Assembly (NCBI RefSeq): GCF_007641235.1
Contig: NZ_CP038157.1
Coordinates: 1,674,001-1,738,000, forward strand
DNA length: 64,000 nt
Source of the DNA: Corynebacterium sanguinis
GTDB lineage: Bacteria > Actinomycetota > Actinomycetes > Mycobacteriales > Mycobacteriaceae
Direction: 5' to 3'
Within the stretch, counting starts at the first letter, position 1, and every line of letters starts with the position of its first letter. Under the pieces are notes generated by a model, which was not told the origin of the DNA, did not search any database, and saw only the letters and a program-made list of their open reading frames with translations. The translations under genes and the position numbers were made by a program. This document shows positions 10,684 through 19,418 of the stretch, one piece after another.

Positions 10684-11565
10684 ATGGCTCACATGAGTCA
10701 ACGCGCAATGATCCGCCCCGGTACACCCACCCCGATTCGCACGGTGCCCGATTTCATCGAGCGCCCGGAGTACGCGTGGCGCGACTCGGTGCAGGAGAAC
10801 GTGGGCGAGCCGCTGGTGCAGACCGCCGAGACCATTGAGAAGATGCGCGAGGCGAGCATCATCGCCGCCGACGCCCTGCAGGCCGCGGGCGCCGCCGTCG
10901 CCCCGGGCGTGACCACCGACGAGATCGACCGGGTCGCCCACGAGTACATGCTCGACCACGGTGCCTACCCCTCCACGCTGGGCTACCGCGGGTACACAAA
11001 GTCCTGCTGCGTATCGCTCAACGAGATCGTCTGCCACGGCATCCCCGACACGACGGTCATTGAGGACGGCGACATCGTCAACATCGACGTCACCGCCTAT
11101 AAAAACGGGGTCCACGGCGACACCAACGCGACCTTCCTGGCGGGCGAGGTGAGCGAGGAACACCGGCTGTTGGTCGAGCGCACCGAGGAAGCCATGATGC
11201 GCGGCATCAAGGCGGCGAAGCCGGGCCGCGAAATCAACGTCATCGGCCGCGTGATCGAGTCCTATGCCAAGCGCTTCGGCTACAACGTGGTCACCGACTT
11301 CACCGGGCACGGAATTGGTACGACCTTCCACAACGGGCTCGTCGTGTTGCACTACGACTCCGACGCCTACCGCGACGTGCTCCAGCCAGGAATGACGCTG
11401 ACCATCGAGCCGATGATCAACCTCGGCGAGCTGCCCTACACCATCTGGGATGACGGGTGGACCGTGCAGAACAACGACGGCAAGTACACGGCTCAGTTCG
11501 AGCACACGATCCTGATCACCGAGGACGGCAACGAGATCCTCACGCTGCCGAGCTCGGCCGCGTAG
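10684..11565 (+). CDS. map: Type I methionine aminopeptidase
   Basis: Removes the initiator methionine from nascent proteins using two metal ions. The 293-residue product has a short N-terminal extension with the linker seen in actinobacterial MapB, then the pita-bread fold. Metal ligands sit in [18 protein letters not shown] (two Asp), GHGIGTTFH (His), TIEPM (Glu) and AQFEHT (Glu). ATG 10684 is preferred (GGGG about 7 bases upstream); ATG 10693 is possible. It starts 25 bp after the PBP gene. Confidence 0.95.
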   Translation: MAHMSQRAMIRPGTPTPIRTVPDFIERPEYAWRDSVQENVGEPLVQTAETIEKMREASIIAADALQAAGAAVAPGVTTDEIDRVAHEYMLDHGAYPSTLGYRGYTKSCCVSLNEIVCHGIPDTTVIEDGDIVNIDVTAYKNGVHGDTNATFLAGEVSEEHRLLVERTEEAMMRGIKAAKPGREINVIGRVIESYAKRFGYNVVTDFTGHGIGTTFHNGLVVLHYDSDAYRDVLQPGMTLTIEPMINLGELPYTIWDDGWTVQNNDGKYTAQFEHTILITEDGNEILTLPSSAA

Positions 11566-11573
11566 CCGGGGCC

Positions 11574-12974
11574 CTACACCTCGGGGAAATCCAGGTCCAA
11601 CCCCAAGATCGCGTTCTCCGTGACCTCCGGTAGTGCGGGGTGGATCCAGTACTGCCCGTAGGCCGCGGTGCGCAGGTCGATGCCGTAGGCGATGATCGTG
11701 ATCATCTGCTGGATTAGCGTCGAGGCCTGCGGGCCCATGTAGTGAGCGCCGAGGAGCTTCCCGCTCGCGCGATCAGCCACGAGCTTGACCACTCCCGTGG
11801 TGTCTTCGAGCGCCCAGCCGTAGGCGACGTCGCCGTAGTTCTGCACCTTGACGGTCACGTCAAACCCATCGTCGATAGCCTCGCGCTCCGTCAGCCCGAC
11901 GGTCGCGATCTGCGGGTGGGTGAACACGGCGAAGGGCACGTGGTCGTGCGGCATCGGCACCATGGCATCGGGGTGGAGGATGTTGTGGCGCACCGCCCGC
12001 GTCTCGGCGTTGGCGACGTGCTTGAGCTGGAACGGCGAGGAAATGTCGCCGAGCGCCCACACGCCCTCCACCGAGGCGCGCCCGTACTCGTCAACGGCGA
12101 CCTGGGTGCCGTTGGCCTCAATGCCGCCCGCCTCGAGGTTGAGCCGGTCGCCGTTGGGCACGCGCCCCATCGCGATAAGGAGTTTCTCGGACGTCACGGT
12201 GGAGCCGTCGTCAAGCGTGAGCGTGACTTGGCTGTCGTCGCCGGTGGCGCTGACCACCGTGCGGCCCTTGTGCACCTCGTAGGTTTCGTCCGCGATGTCG
12301 TTGAACGCCTCGGTGATGTCGGCGTCGAGCGTGCGGAGGAAGGGGGAGCGGTTGACAATGCGCACGTGGGTGCCCAGCGATTGGAAGATGTGGGCGAACT
12401 CCATCGCGATGAAACCGCCGCCGACAATGGTGAGGCTTTCTGGCTGGCGCTCGAGGCGCATCACGTCGTCGCTGGTGTGGAAGGGCACACCCTCGGCCCA
12501 CTCGGGGACGAAGGGGCGCGCCCCGGCGGCGATGATAATGGTGTCGCCGCTGATGACTTTTTCTTCCTCGCCCTGGCCAGTCACGATGGTTTTGGGCCCG
12601 CTAAACGACGCCCTCCGGTCGTAAACGTCAACGTTGGCGCTGGCCTCGCTGCGGCGAAATTCCTCCCCGCCAGCGGCAATGAGGTCGATGCGGTTGGTGA
12701 AGATGCGCTCGGTGATCGCTTTCCAGTCGGCGCCGTTGAAGGAGGCATCGACGCCGAGGCGGGAGGCGTGGGCGGCGTCGAAGGCGGTGTCGGCGGCGAG
12801 GACGAACATCTTCGTCGGAATACAGCCCGCGTTCATGCAGGTGCCGCCGAATTTGCCCTCCTCAATGATGGCGATTGACCAGTCGTCGAAGTCCGGCGTG
12901 GGGATGGAATTTCCGGAGCCGGCCCCGATGATGATCAGGTCGTAGTGGGTATCGACGTCTGCTGAGTGGTTCAT
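11574..12974 (-). CDS. mtr: Mycothione reductase
   Basis: NADPH-dependent flavoenzyme that regenerates mycothiol from its disulfide, the actinobacterial counterpart of glutathione reductase. The 466-aa protein has an N-terminal FAD site (IIGAGSGNS), the redox pair in GTCMNAGCIPTKM (Cys46, Cys51), a central NADPH fold (VGGGFIAMEFA) and a C-terminal catalytic HPALPEVTE. The NAGC spacing is diagnostic for Mtr over lipoamide dehydrogenase (normally CxNxGC). Its ATG shares a base with the stop of the upstream hydrolase (TAATG), so the two are a coupled pair. Confidence 0.94.
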   Translation of the reverse strand: MNHSADVDTHYDLIIIGAGSGNSIPTPDFDDWSIAIIEEGKFGGTCMNAGCIPTKMFVLAADTAFDAAHASRLGVDASFNGADWKAITERIFTNRIDLIAAGGEEFRRSEASANVDVYDRRASFSGPKTIVTGQGEEEKVISGDTIIIAAGARPFVPEWAEGVPFHTSDDVMRLERQPESLTIVGGGFIAMEFAHIFQSLGTHVRIVNRSPFLRTLDADITEAFNDIADETYEVHKGRTVVSATGDDSQVTLTLDDGSTVTSEKLLIAMGRVPNGDRLNLEAGGIEANGTQVAVDEYGRASVEGVWALGDISSPFQLKHVANAETRAVRHNILHPDAMVPMPHDHVPFAVFTHPQIATVGLTEREAIDDGFDVTVKVQNYGDVAYGWALEDTTGVVKLVADRASGKLLGAHYMGPQASTLIQQMITIIAYGIDLRTAAYGQYWIHPALPEVTENAILGLDLDFPEV

Positions 12975-13999
12975 TACGCGTTCTCCTCGGTCTCGGAACC
13001 TGAATCGGTAAGGTTACCCAGCCAGGCGTCGGCGGCGGCGACGGCGGCCTCCCGCGCGTGACGTTCGGAGAGGAATACGTCGTGGCGAGCGCCGTCGATG
13101 ACCTCGACCTCGGTGTCGTCGCTCAGCGTGGGCGCCCACTTCTGAATCTGGGCGACGTCGAGCACGGTGTCGGCCGTGTCGGCGGCGGGGGAGTAGGGCT
13201 TGTTCAAGTACGAGTGCGACGAGCACAGTGTCAGCGTGGGCACCCCGGTGTCGATGCCGTCGTGAATCAGTTTCTGGCCCTGGAAGATCGCGCGCAGCCA
13301 CCCGAGGTATTTGCGGTGGCCCTCGACCGGCTTGAACGTGGTGTTGAACGTCCACTCACCGTGCGCGGTGGCCGAGATCGACTGGCCGTAGGTGCCAACG
13401 CCGGCGGCCGGCAGTGGAATAGACGGCAGGCGTTTGCCCAGCGCGTTGACAACCGGGCGCATGATCGCCACCGCCGGGCGGGAAAACTGCATGTCCAGCC
13501 AGGGGCTGTTGAGGATGATCCCGCGGATTGTCTTGTGGGCGCTGGGATCGTTGCGGCGCACGTCGTCAGCCCACAGCGGCACGATCAGCCCGCCGGTGGA
13601 GTGCGCGAACGGGATGATCTCGCCGTGGCGGGACGTGATCAGCTCCGCGGCGAGGGTGAGTTCCGGGAAGTAGAAGCGCAGATCGGTGATGTAGTGCCAG
13701 GGGCCTTTGCCCGGGTGGGCGCGGCCGCACCCGCGCAGGTCGAGCGCGTAGAAGGGGTAGCCCTGGGCGACGTAATGCTCGGCCACGTGCTCTTGGAAGA
13801 AGTAGTCGGACATGCCGTGCACCCACAAAAGGGCGGGTTTGCCGGTGGGGGCGTCGGGAAGCGCGCGCACGAGCACTGCTTCTTCCTCCCCCGTGTCACC
13901 GGGGTCCTTGCCTACGTTGAGGGTGGTGGATTCGTAGCCGTCGCCGAGAATATCCTCGGCCCACTCGAGTTGGTCAAACTTCCCGGGATTGTCGCGCAT
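12974..13999 (-). CDS. Alpha/beta hydrolase (lysophospholipase-like, serine aminopeptidase S33 fold)
   Basis: Predicted hydrolase of 341 residues. The nucleophile elbow is AHSTGG (Ser in place of the usual GxSxG pattern), the oxyanion/HG region is LLWVHGMSDYFFQ, and a C-terminal GARHDVF supplies the catalytic His. The substrate is unknown. The frame is open to 14059, but ATG 13999 is chosen because a perfect TAGTAT hexamer lies exactly 7 nt upstream, the leaderless spacing seen across this window. Starts at 14008, 14017 and 14059 are alternatives. It is coupled to mtr and divergent from mqo. Confidence 0.85.
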   Translation of the reverse strand: MRDNPGKFDQLEWAEDILGDGYESTTLNVGKDPGDTGEEEAVLVRALPDAPTGKPALLWVHGMSDYFFQEHVAEHYVAQGYPFYALDLRGCGRAHPGKGPWHYITDLRFYFPELTLAAELITSRHGEIIPFAHSTGGLIVPLWADDVRRNDPSAHKTIRGIILNSPWLDMQFSRPAVAIMRPVVNALGKRLPSIPLPAAGVGTYGQSISATAHGEWTFNTTFKPVEGHRKYLGWLRAIFQGQKLIHDGIDTGVPTLTLCSSHSYLNKPYSPAADTADTVLDVAQIQKWAPTLSDDTEVEVIDGARHDVFLSERHAREAAVAAADAWLGNLTDSGSETEENA

Positions 14000-14006
14000 G
14001 TCACTC

Positions 14007-14012
14007 ATACTA
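14007..14012 (-). promoter_or_regulatory. -10 hexamer of the hydrolase-mtr transcript
   Basis: TAGTAT on the minus strand ends 7 nt before ATG 13999, the leaderless spacing. Confidence 0.5.
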
Positions 14013-14251
14013 GGCATATTCGCCGCAGTTTTTCGGGCGAGCTGCAGCGCTTGGGCCATTGGTGTCTCACGATGTGGGAGAGTTGGATTAAGGGGTGAGC
14101 CACATTACCGGTCGAAGTGTCGATAAGCGTAAGGTAGTGGTTTAAGCCGGAATTTCGTTTACTTGGGCGCGGGGCGCTGCCGAAATCCCGGGGCATTATT
14201 GTGAGAGCGCGTCGAGTCCGCCCCACTGACACAATCGAAGAGGATGAACGG

Positions 14252-15760
14252 ATGTCTGAACAAGGCAACAAAAGGTTTAGCGATGAGACTGATGTCCTGC
14301 TCATCGGTGCTGGAATTATGAGTGCGACCCTTGGAGCCCTGCTCCGCCAACTCGAGCCGAGCTGGTCCCAGGTTGTCTACGAGCGTCTCGACGGGCCCGC
14401 GCAGGAGTCCTCGTACGCGCTGAACAACGCTGGCACCGGCCACTCGGCCCTGTGCGAGTTGAACTACACGCCCGAGAAAAAGGGCAAGATTGACGTCTCC
14501 AAGGCGATGGCGATCAACGAGAAGTTCCAGCTCTCGCGCCAGTTCTGGTCCCACCAGCTCGGCGAGGGTGTGTTGACCGACCCGAGCGACTTCATCAACC
14601 CGGTGCCGCATGTGTCCTTCGGCCAGGGTGAGAGCCAGCTTGACTACCTGCGCCGCCGCTACGAAATTTTGTCGGCGAACCACATGTTCCCGGAGATGCA
14701 GTTCACCGATGACGCTGCAAAGTTCGCCGAGAAACTTCCGCTGATGGCTCAGGGCCGTGACTTCGACGCCGAGCCCGTCGCCATCTCCTGGACCGATGCT
14801 GGCACCGACATCAATTATGGTGCGCTGACCAAGCAGTTCCTCGACGACGCTGAGAAGCAGGGCACCGCGATCCGCTATGGCCACGAGGTGCTCAACCTCA
14901 AGCGCGTCGACAAGTTCTGGGAAGTTTCCGTGCGCAACGTGCACACCGGCGACAAGCAGGTCGTGCGCGCACGCTTCGTCTTCGTCGGCGCGGGTGGCTA
15001 CGCGCTTGACCTGCTGCGTAAGGCTGGCGTGCCCGAGGTTCGGGGCTACGCGGGCTTCCCCATCTCCGGCATGTGGCTGCGCACCACCAACCCCGAGCTC
15101 GTTGCGCAGCACCAGGCCAAGGTGTACGGCCAGGCTAAGGTCGGCGCCCCGCCGATGTCCGTGCCCCACCTGGACCTGCGCGTGATCGACGGCGAGCAGT
15201 CCCTGCTCTTCGGCCCCTACGGCGGCTGGAGCCCGAAGTTCTTGAAGGAAGGCACCTACTTCGACCTGTTCAAGTCGATCCGTGCCGACAACATCCCCTC
15301 CTACCTGGGTGTCGCGGCTACCAACTTCGGCCTGGTTAAATACCTGGTTGAGGAGGTGTTCAAGGACTTCGACGGCCGGATCGAGGTGCTGCGCGAGTAC
15401 GTCCCGGCCGCCGACGGCAAGGACTGGGACACCGTGGTCGCTGGCCAGCGCGTGCAGGTGATCAAGCCCGCCCCAGCCCCGAGCTTCGGCTCGCTGGAGT
15501 TCGGTACCGCACTGGTCAACGACCAGGATGGCACCATCGCCGGCATCCTCGGCGCCTCCCCGGGCGCGTCGATCACCCCGGCGGCAATGCTCGAGCTGCT
15601 TGAGCGCTGCTTCGGCGAGCGCATGATCGACTGGTCGGATCAGCTGCACGAGATGTTCCCGACCTACGGCACCTCGCTGAAGCGCGACGAGCAGGCCTAC
15701 GCCTCCCAGTGGGAGATGACGCAGAAGGCCCTCAAGCTGGACGAGTCTCAGACGGTTTAA
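14252..15760 (+). CDS. mqo: Malate:quinone oxidoreductase
   Basis: Membrane-associated FAD enzyme oxidising malate to oxaloacetate and passing electrons to quinone; the main malate-oxidising step in corynebacteria. The 502 aa have the N-terminal FAD loop (DVLLIGAGIMSATLGALL), the ERLDGPAQESSYALNNAGTGHSA region and a C-terminal GASPGAS segment typical of Mqo. ATG 14252 is chosen over a GTG at 14201 because GAGGA precedes it at about 10 nt and the upstream residues are unlike the family. Its stop overlaps the selO stop by two bases on the other strand. Confidence 0.97.
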   Translation: MSEQGNKRFSDETDVLLIGAGIMSATLGALLRQLEPSWSQVVYERLDGPAQESSYALNNAGTGHSALCELNYTPEKKGKIDVSKAMAINEKFQLSRQFWSHQLGEGVLTDPSDFINPVPHVSFGQGESQLDYLRRRYEILSANHMFPEMQFTDDAAKFAEKLPLMAQGRDFDAEPVAISWTDAGTDINYGALTKQFLDDAEKQGTAIRYGHEVLNLKRVDKFWEVSVRNVHTGDKQVVRARFVFVGAGGYALDLLRKAGVPEVRGYAGFPISGMWLRTTNPELVAQHQAKVYGQAKVGAPPMSVPHLDLRVIDGEQSLLFGPYGGWSPKFLKEGTYFDLFKSIRADNIPSYLGVAATNFGLVKYLVEEVFKDFDGRIEVLREYVPAADGKDWDTVVAGQRVQVIKPAPAPSFGSLEFGTALVNDQDGTIAGILGASPGASITPAAMLELLERCFGERMIDWSDQLHEMFPTYGTSLKRDEQAYASQWEMTQKALKLDESQTV

Positions 15761-16962
15761 GTCCCGCAGTAGGTCACAAAACGCTCCTCGCCTTCCGGCC
15801 CCTTCATCCACTCCGGCCCAGCCGCAGGGTTGAAGGGGTCTGTTACTGCGCGCAGGAGCTCGAAATACGCTCCACAGTCGCCGTCGCGCTCGGCGCTGGT
15901 GATGGCGCGCTGCAGCATCAGGTTGCGCGGGATGAAAATCGGCGCGCGACCGTGCGCGAGCCCGTGCTCGAGGTTGAACTGCGTAATGTCCTCCGCCGCG
16001 GCAATCCCTTCCTCGGCGCCCGCGAAGTGGAGCTGCCAGAAGTGGTCCCAGCGCTGCTGGATGCTGCCCAAAATCTCGCGGGCGGCGTCCTCGCCCATCA
16101 GTGGCAATAGCGCTTCCGCGAGCCGGGTGAGGTTCCAGGCGATGATGTTCGGCTGGTTACCAAAGGCGTAGCGGCCGGTTGCATCAATAGAGGAAAACTT
16201 GGCGGACGCGTCGAAGCGCTCGGTGAATGCGCACGGGCCGTAGTCGATCGTTTCGCCGGACAGGGCGGTGTTGTCGGTGTTCATCACCCCGTGCACGAAG
16301 CCGATGCGCATCCATTTCACTACCAGCTCGAGCTGGCGGTCCATGACCTCCCGGAGCAGTTGGGTGGGCGTCGAAAAGCCCGCGGCTGCGACGACTTTCG
16401 CGGTGAGCTCCTCGGACTGGGTGGCTGCGTACTGCACGGAACCGACCCGCAAGTGCGAGTTGGCGACGCGCACGACGATGCCGCCCGGGACGTAGCCCTG
16501 CTGGCGCAGCACGCGCTCGCCGGTGCTTAGAACTGCGAGCGAGCGTGTCGACGGCACCCCGACCGCGTGCATGAACTCACTGACCGCGTACTCGCGCAGC
16601 ATGGGCCCAATCGCGCCGACGCCGTCGGAGCCCGGTCGGCTAAACGGGGTGAGGCCGGAGCCCTTGAGCTGGATCTCGCGGCGATCGATGTCGCCGAGTA
16701 GCAGGGCGCGGCCGTCGCCAAGCAGGCCCACGAACTGGCCGAACTGGTGGCCCGCGTACGCGGTCGCGTGGCCGCCGGCGGATCCCGCGAGCCAGGCGGT
16801 GCCTTCCGGCGCGCGCAGCCACTCGGGGTCGAGCCCAAGCTCGCGGGCGAGCGGGTCGTTGAGCACCACCACCTGCGGATCGGGGAAGTCGGCGGCGCGG
16901 GCGGGCACCGCCATCTCGGGCAAAGATTCGGCGAAGGTGTGGGCGAGAGTGGGAGCGGACAT
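15757..16962 (-). CDS. selO: SelO/YdiU family protein adenylyltransferase, short form
   Basis: Pseudokinase-fold enzyme that AMPylates protein substrates, linked to redox control in other bacteria. Visible family motifs are AYAGHQFGQFVGLLGDGRA, KGSGLTPFSRPGSDG, HGVMNTDN, IDYGPCAFTERFD and a C-terminal YCGT, the spot where animals carry selenocysteine. The product is 401 residues against about 480 in E. coli. The missing stretch falls after LLPLMGEDAA, between the kinase-like core and the C-terminal tail, while both flanks are intact. It looks like a natural compact variant. Confidence 0.92.
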   Translation of the reverse strand: MSAPTLAHTFAESLPEMAVPARAADFPDPQVVVLNDPLARELGLDPEWLRAPEGTAWLAGSAGGHATAYAGHQFGQFVGLLGDGRALLLGDIDRREIQLKGSGLTPFSRPGSDGVGAIGPMLREYAVSEFMHAVGVPSTRSLAVLSTGERVLRQQGYVPGGIVVRVANSHLRVGSVQYAATQSEELTAKVVAAAGFSTPTQLLREVMDRQLELVVKWMRIGFVHGVMNTDNTALSGETIDYGPCAFTERFDASAKFSSIDATGRYAFGNQPNIIAWNLTRLAEALLPLMGEDAAREILGSIQQRWDHFWQLHFAGAEEGIAAAEDITQFNLEHGLAHGRAPIFIPRNLMLQRAITSAERDGDCGAYFELLRAVTDPFNPAAGPEWMKGPEGEERFVTYCGT

Positions 16963-16968
16963 GACCCC

Positions 16969-16978
16969 ACCCTAGACT
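16969..16978. promoter_or_regulatory. Overlapping divergent -10 hexamers for selO and cobA
   Basis: Minus-strand TAGGGT (16969-16974) lies 6 nt before the selO ATG. Plus-strand TAGACT (16973-16978) lies 8 nt before the cobA ATG. The two hexamers share two bases, so the two promoters cannot easily be occupied together. Confidence 0.5.
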
Positions 16979-16986
16979 TGGAGGCC

Positions 16987-17724
16987 ATGAGTTACGGAGA
17001 AGTCACCCTCGTCGGCGGGGGGCCGGGCGACTGGGACCTGCTGACGGTGCGCGGGCTGCGCGCGCTGGAAGCGGCCGACGTCATCCTCACCGATCATCTC
17101 GGCCCCGCCTCCCAGCTCGGCGATTTTCTGAACATTTCGAGCAAGGAGCTTATCGACGTCTCCAAGCTGCCCTACGGCAAACAAGTCGCCCAAGAGCGCA
17201 TCAACGAACTGATCGTCCACCACGCGCTGGCGGGGCGCCGTGTGGTCCGCCTCAAAGGCGGCGACCCCTACGTCTTCGGCCGCGGCTTCGAGGAGCTCGC
17301 AGCCTGCGCTGCGGCGGGCGTGAGCTGCACGGTCGTGCCGGGGGTCACGAGTGCAATCTCCGTGCCCGCGGCCGCGGGGATCCCCGTGACGCAGCGGGGA
17401 ATGACCCACGCGTTTACCGTCGTGTCCGGCCACCTCGCGCCCTCGAACCCGAAGTCGCTGGTGGACTGGGAGGCGCTGGCGCGCGTCGGCGGCACGATCG
17501 TGGTCATCATGGGGGTGCGCCACGCGCCGGAGATCTGCTCGGCTCTGGTAGACGCGGGCCTTGCGCCCACCACGCCCGCCGCCGTAATCCAGGAGGGCGA
17601 AACCGCCTCCCAGCGCGCGTTCTACTGCGAGCTCTCCGAGCTGGCCAGCGTGATGGCCTCCAACGCGGTGGCGGCGCCGGCCGTCTACATCATCGGGGAG
17701 GTCGCGGGCCTTGCGCAGCCTTGA
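16987..17724 (+). CDS. cobA: Uroporphyrinogen-III C-methyltransferase
   Basis: SAM-dependent enzyme making precorrin-2, the entry to siroheme and cobalamin. The 245-residue product has the tetrapyrrole-methylase motifs VTLVGGGPGDWDLLT (N-terminus), RLKGGDPYVFGRG (about 84-96) and VVPGVTSAISVPAAAGIPVT (about 117-136). The frame is open far upstream, but ATG 16987 is preceded by TGGAGG and matches the family start. No oxidase/chelatase (CysG-type) domain is fused, and no other cobalamin gene is in the window, so siroheme synthesis is the likelier role. Confidence 0.93.
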   Translation: MSYGEVTLVGGGPGDWDLLTVRGLRALEAADVILTDHLGPASQLGDFLNISSKELIDVSKLPYGKQVAQERINELIVHHALAGRRVVRLKGGDPYVFGRGFEELAACAAAGVSCTVVPGVTSAISVPAAAGIPVTQRGMTHAFTVVSGHLAPSNPKSLVDWEALARVGGTIVVIMGVRHAPEICSALVDAGLAPTTPAAVIQEGETASQRAFYCELSELASVMASNAVAAPAVYIIGEVAGLAQP

Positions 17725-18667
17725 TAGCCTGATCTGGTCGCTCGCGACGGTCGGCGACGCGGACACGATCCTGATCTGCAACGACCCCACCGGTGACCTG
17801 CTCGCGGCAGCCGTGGGCACCGGCAAGCGCGTGGTGTTTGTGGACTCGGACTTTTCGCGGTGCCGCGCGGCCGCCGACGCCGGGGCGGATGTGGCGGGGG
17901 AGCAGCGCCTCGATTCCTACCTCGCGGGGTCTACCGGCAGCGCTGTGGCTGTCGGTGAGATGCCCAAATCCCTCGGGCGGCTCGACTATCTCGCGCGCTC
18001 CATCGCCGGCGCGGAGTTCTCTCAAGTTCAGATGGTGCTCGGGGCCAACAACAAGCACTTGGCGCGCTCGATGAACAGCGTGCTGGCCGAGTCCTTCGAC
18101 GACGTCGCCGCCTCCCGCGGGCGCGGGAAGTTCCGCTGCCTTGTCGCCTCGGGACCGAAGCCGGTGGGCTACGAGCCCGTGCGTGGCGACGGCCTAGTCG
18201 CCATTGGCGGCGTCTTCTCTGGGGCGAAACCCGACCCCGGCGGTGAGCTGCTGCGGTCGTCGCTGCCGGCGGACCTGGGCCGATACCTCGACCTCGGCTG
18301 CGGCAACGGGTCCGTTTCGCGGGGCCTGTCCGGCGCGGTGATGGGCACCGATTCGGACGCCGACGCCGTGCTGTCCGCCCGCGCGAACGGGCTCAACGCC
18401 ACGTGGGACGATGCAGGCTCGGGGTTTGACGACGCCAGCTTCGACACCATCGCGCTCAACCCGCCGTTTCACGACGGCACCACCGTGGATGCCACGCTGG
18501 TCAACCACCTGCTCGACGCCTCTGTACGGCTTCTCGCACCCGGCGGGTCGCTCTACCTCGTGCATAACTCCCACCTGCGCTACCGCGGCGAGGTGGAGCG
18601 GCGCTTCGGTTTCGTCGAGCAGGTGGCTCGGGACGCGCGGTACACGGTGCTGCGGGCGGGGGCCTAG
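17711..18667 (+). CDS. Class I SAM-dependent methyltransferase, RsmC/RlmG-like
   Basis: Probable rRNA guanine-N2-type methyltransferase. Its 318 residues split into a degenerate N-terminal Rossmann half (about 1-150) and a C-terminal catalytic half with the SAM loop LDLGCGNGSVSRGL (about 194-207) and the NPPFH motif that marks N-methyltransferases acting on exocyclic amines. This two-half design is shared by RsmC and RlmG. TTG 17711 overlaps the end of cobA by 14 bases, implying coupling. Which rRNA position it modifies cannot be told. Confidence 0.83.
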   Translation: MRSLDSLIWSLATVGDADTILICNDPTGDLLAAAVGTGKRVVFVDSDFSRCRAAADAGADVAGEQRLDSYLAGSTGSAVAVGEMPKSLGRLDYLARSIAGAEFSQVQMVLGANNKHLARSMNSVLAESFDDVAASRGRGKFRCLVASGPKPVGYEPVRGDGLVAIGGVFSGAKPDPGGELLRSSLPADLGRYLDLGCGNGSVSRGLSGAVMGTDSDADAVLSARANGLNATWDDAGSGFDDASFDTIALNPPFHDGTTVDATLVNHLLDASVRLLAPGGSLYLVHNSHLRYRGEVERRFGFVEQVARDARYTVLRAGA

Positions 18668-19308
18668 CTCACGCGCGAAGGCTGATAAGCCTTTTCCCGG
18701 CGCCATTTCTTGGCCACTCCAACGAGTACGGGCAGGATGGAGATGGCCGATACGGCGATAATCACGAAGTCGATGGAGTGCGCGAGCCCGGAAATGTCGC
18801 CGAAGAAAACGCCCACGGACACCATGAGAACAACCCAGAAGACGGCTCCCGCGACGTTCCAGCCCACAAACCGCGGATACGACAGGCGAGCAGTGCCCGC
18901 CGCGAACGGCACGAAAGTACGAACGATAGGAACAAAGCGGCCCAGGACCAAAGCGAAGGGGCCTCGTCGACGGAAGAAGTCTTCCGCAGCTTGGAGGCGG
19001 TCGGTGCGCAGGATGCGCGCGTTGTCAGAGAACAACTTCCTGCCGAACCGCCTGCCCAGATAGAACCCCACTTGGTCGCCGAGGATCGCCGCGACGATTG
19101 CCGTCGCGATAATCTCCCACGCGTACAGCCCCAAGCTGTCTTTGAGAGCTGCGACCGCAACCAGCAGTGAGTCGCAGGGGAGGAATGGAAAGAGCACTCC
19201 GGACTCGATGAAAACCACGAGACCGAGTCCCACGAGCACATATGGCCCGTAGCCATTGAGGACCGTGTTCGTCCCAAACAGCGTGCCCAAGAGCGAAAGC
19301 GTCAGCAT
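18664..19308 (-). CDS. DedA family membrane protein (VTT/SNARE-associated fold)
   Basis: Integral membrane protein of 214 residues in the DedA superfamily, thought to flip or scramble lipids such as undecaprenyl phosphate. It shows a GLGLVVFIESGVLFPFLPCDSLL re-entrant segment, GDQVGFYLGRRFG, the FGRxxPxxRTFxPxxAG motif (FVPIVRTFVPFAAGTARL) and three later hydrophobic helices. Its stop codon shares CTAG with the stop of the methyltransferase on the other strand. Function is by family. Confidence 0.93.
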   Translation of the reverse strand: MLTLSLLGTLFGTNTVLNGYGPYVLVGLGLVVFIESGVLFPFLPCDSLLVAVAALKDSLGLYAWEIIATAIVAAILGDQVGFYLGRRFGRKLFSDNARILRTDRLQAAEDFFRRRGPFALVLGRFVPIVRTFVPFAAGTARLSYPRFVGWNVAGAVFWVVLMVSVGVFFGDISGLAHSIDFVIIAVSAISILPVLVGVAKKWRREKAYQPSRVS

Positions 19309-19418
19309 TTCCGGAACATCAATCGCCCAACTTCACAGAAATGCGGTCCAAGCGTTGAGGTTCCATAGCAATTTCGGGTTAGTTGACCTGCCTGCGGTGC
19401 GTCGCGCGGAGTCTCCCG

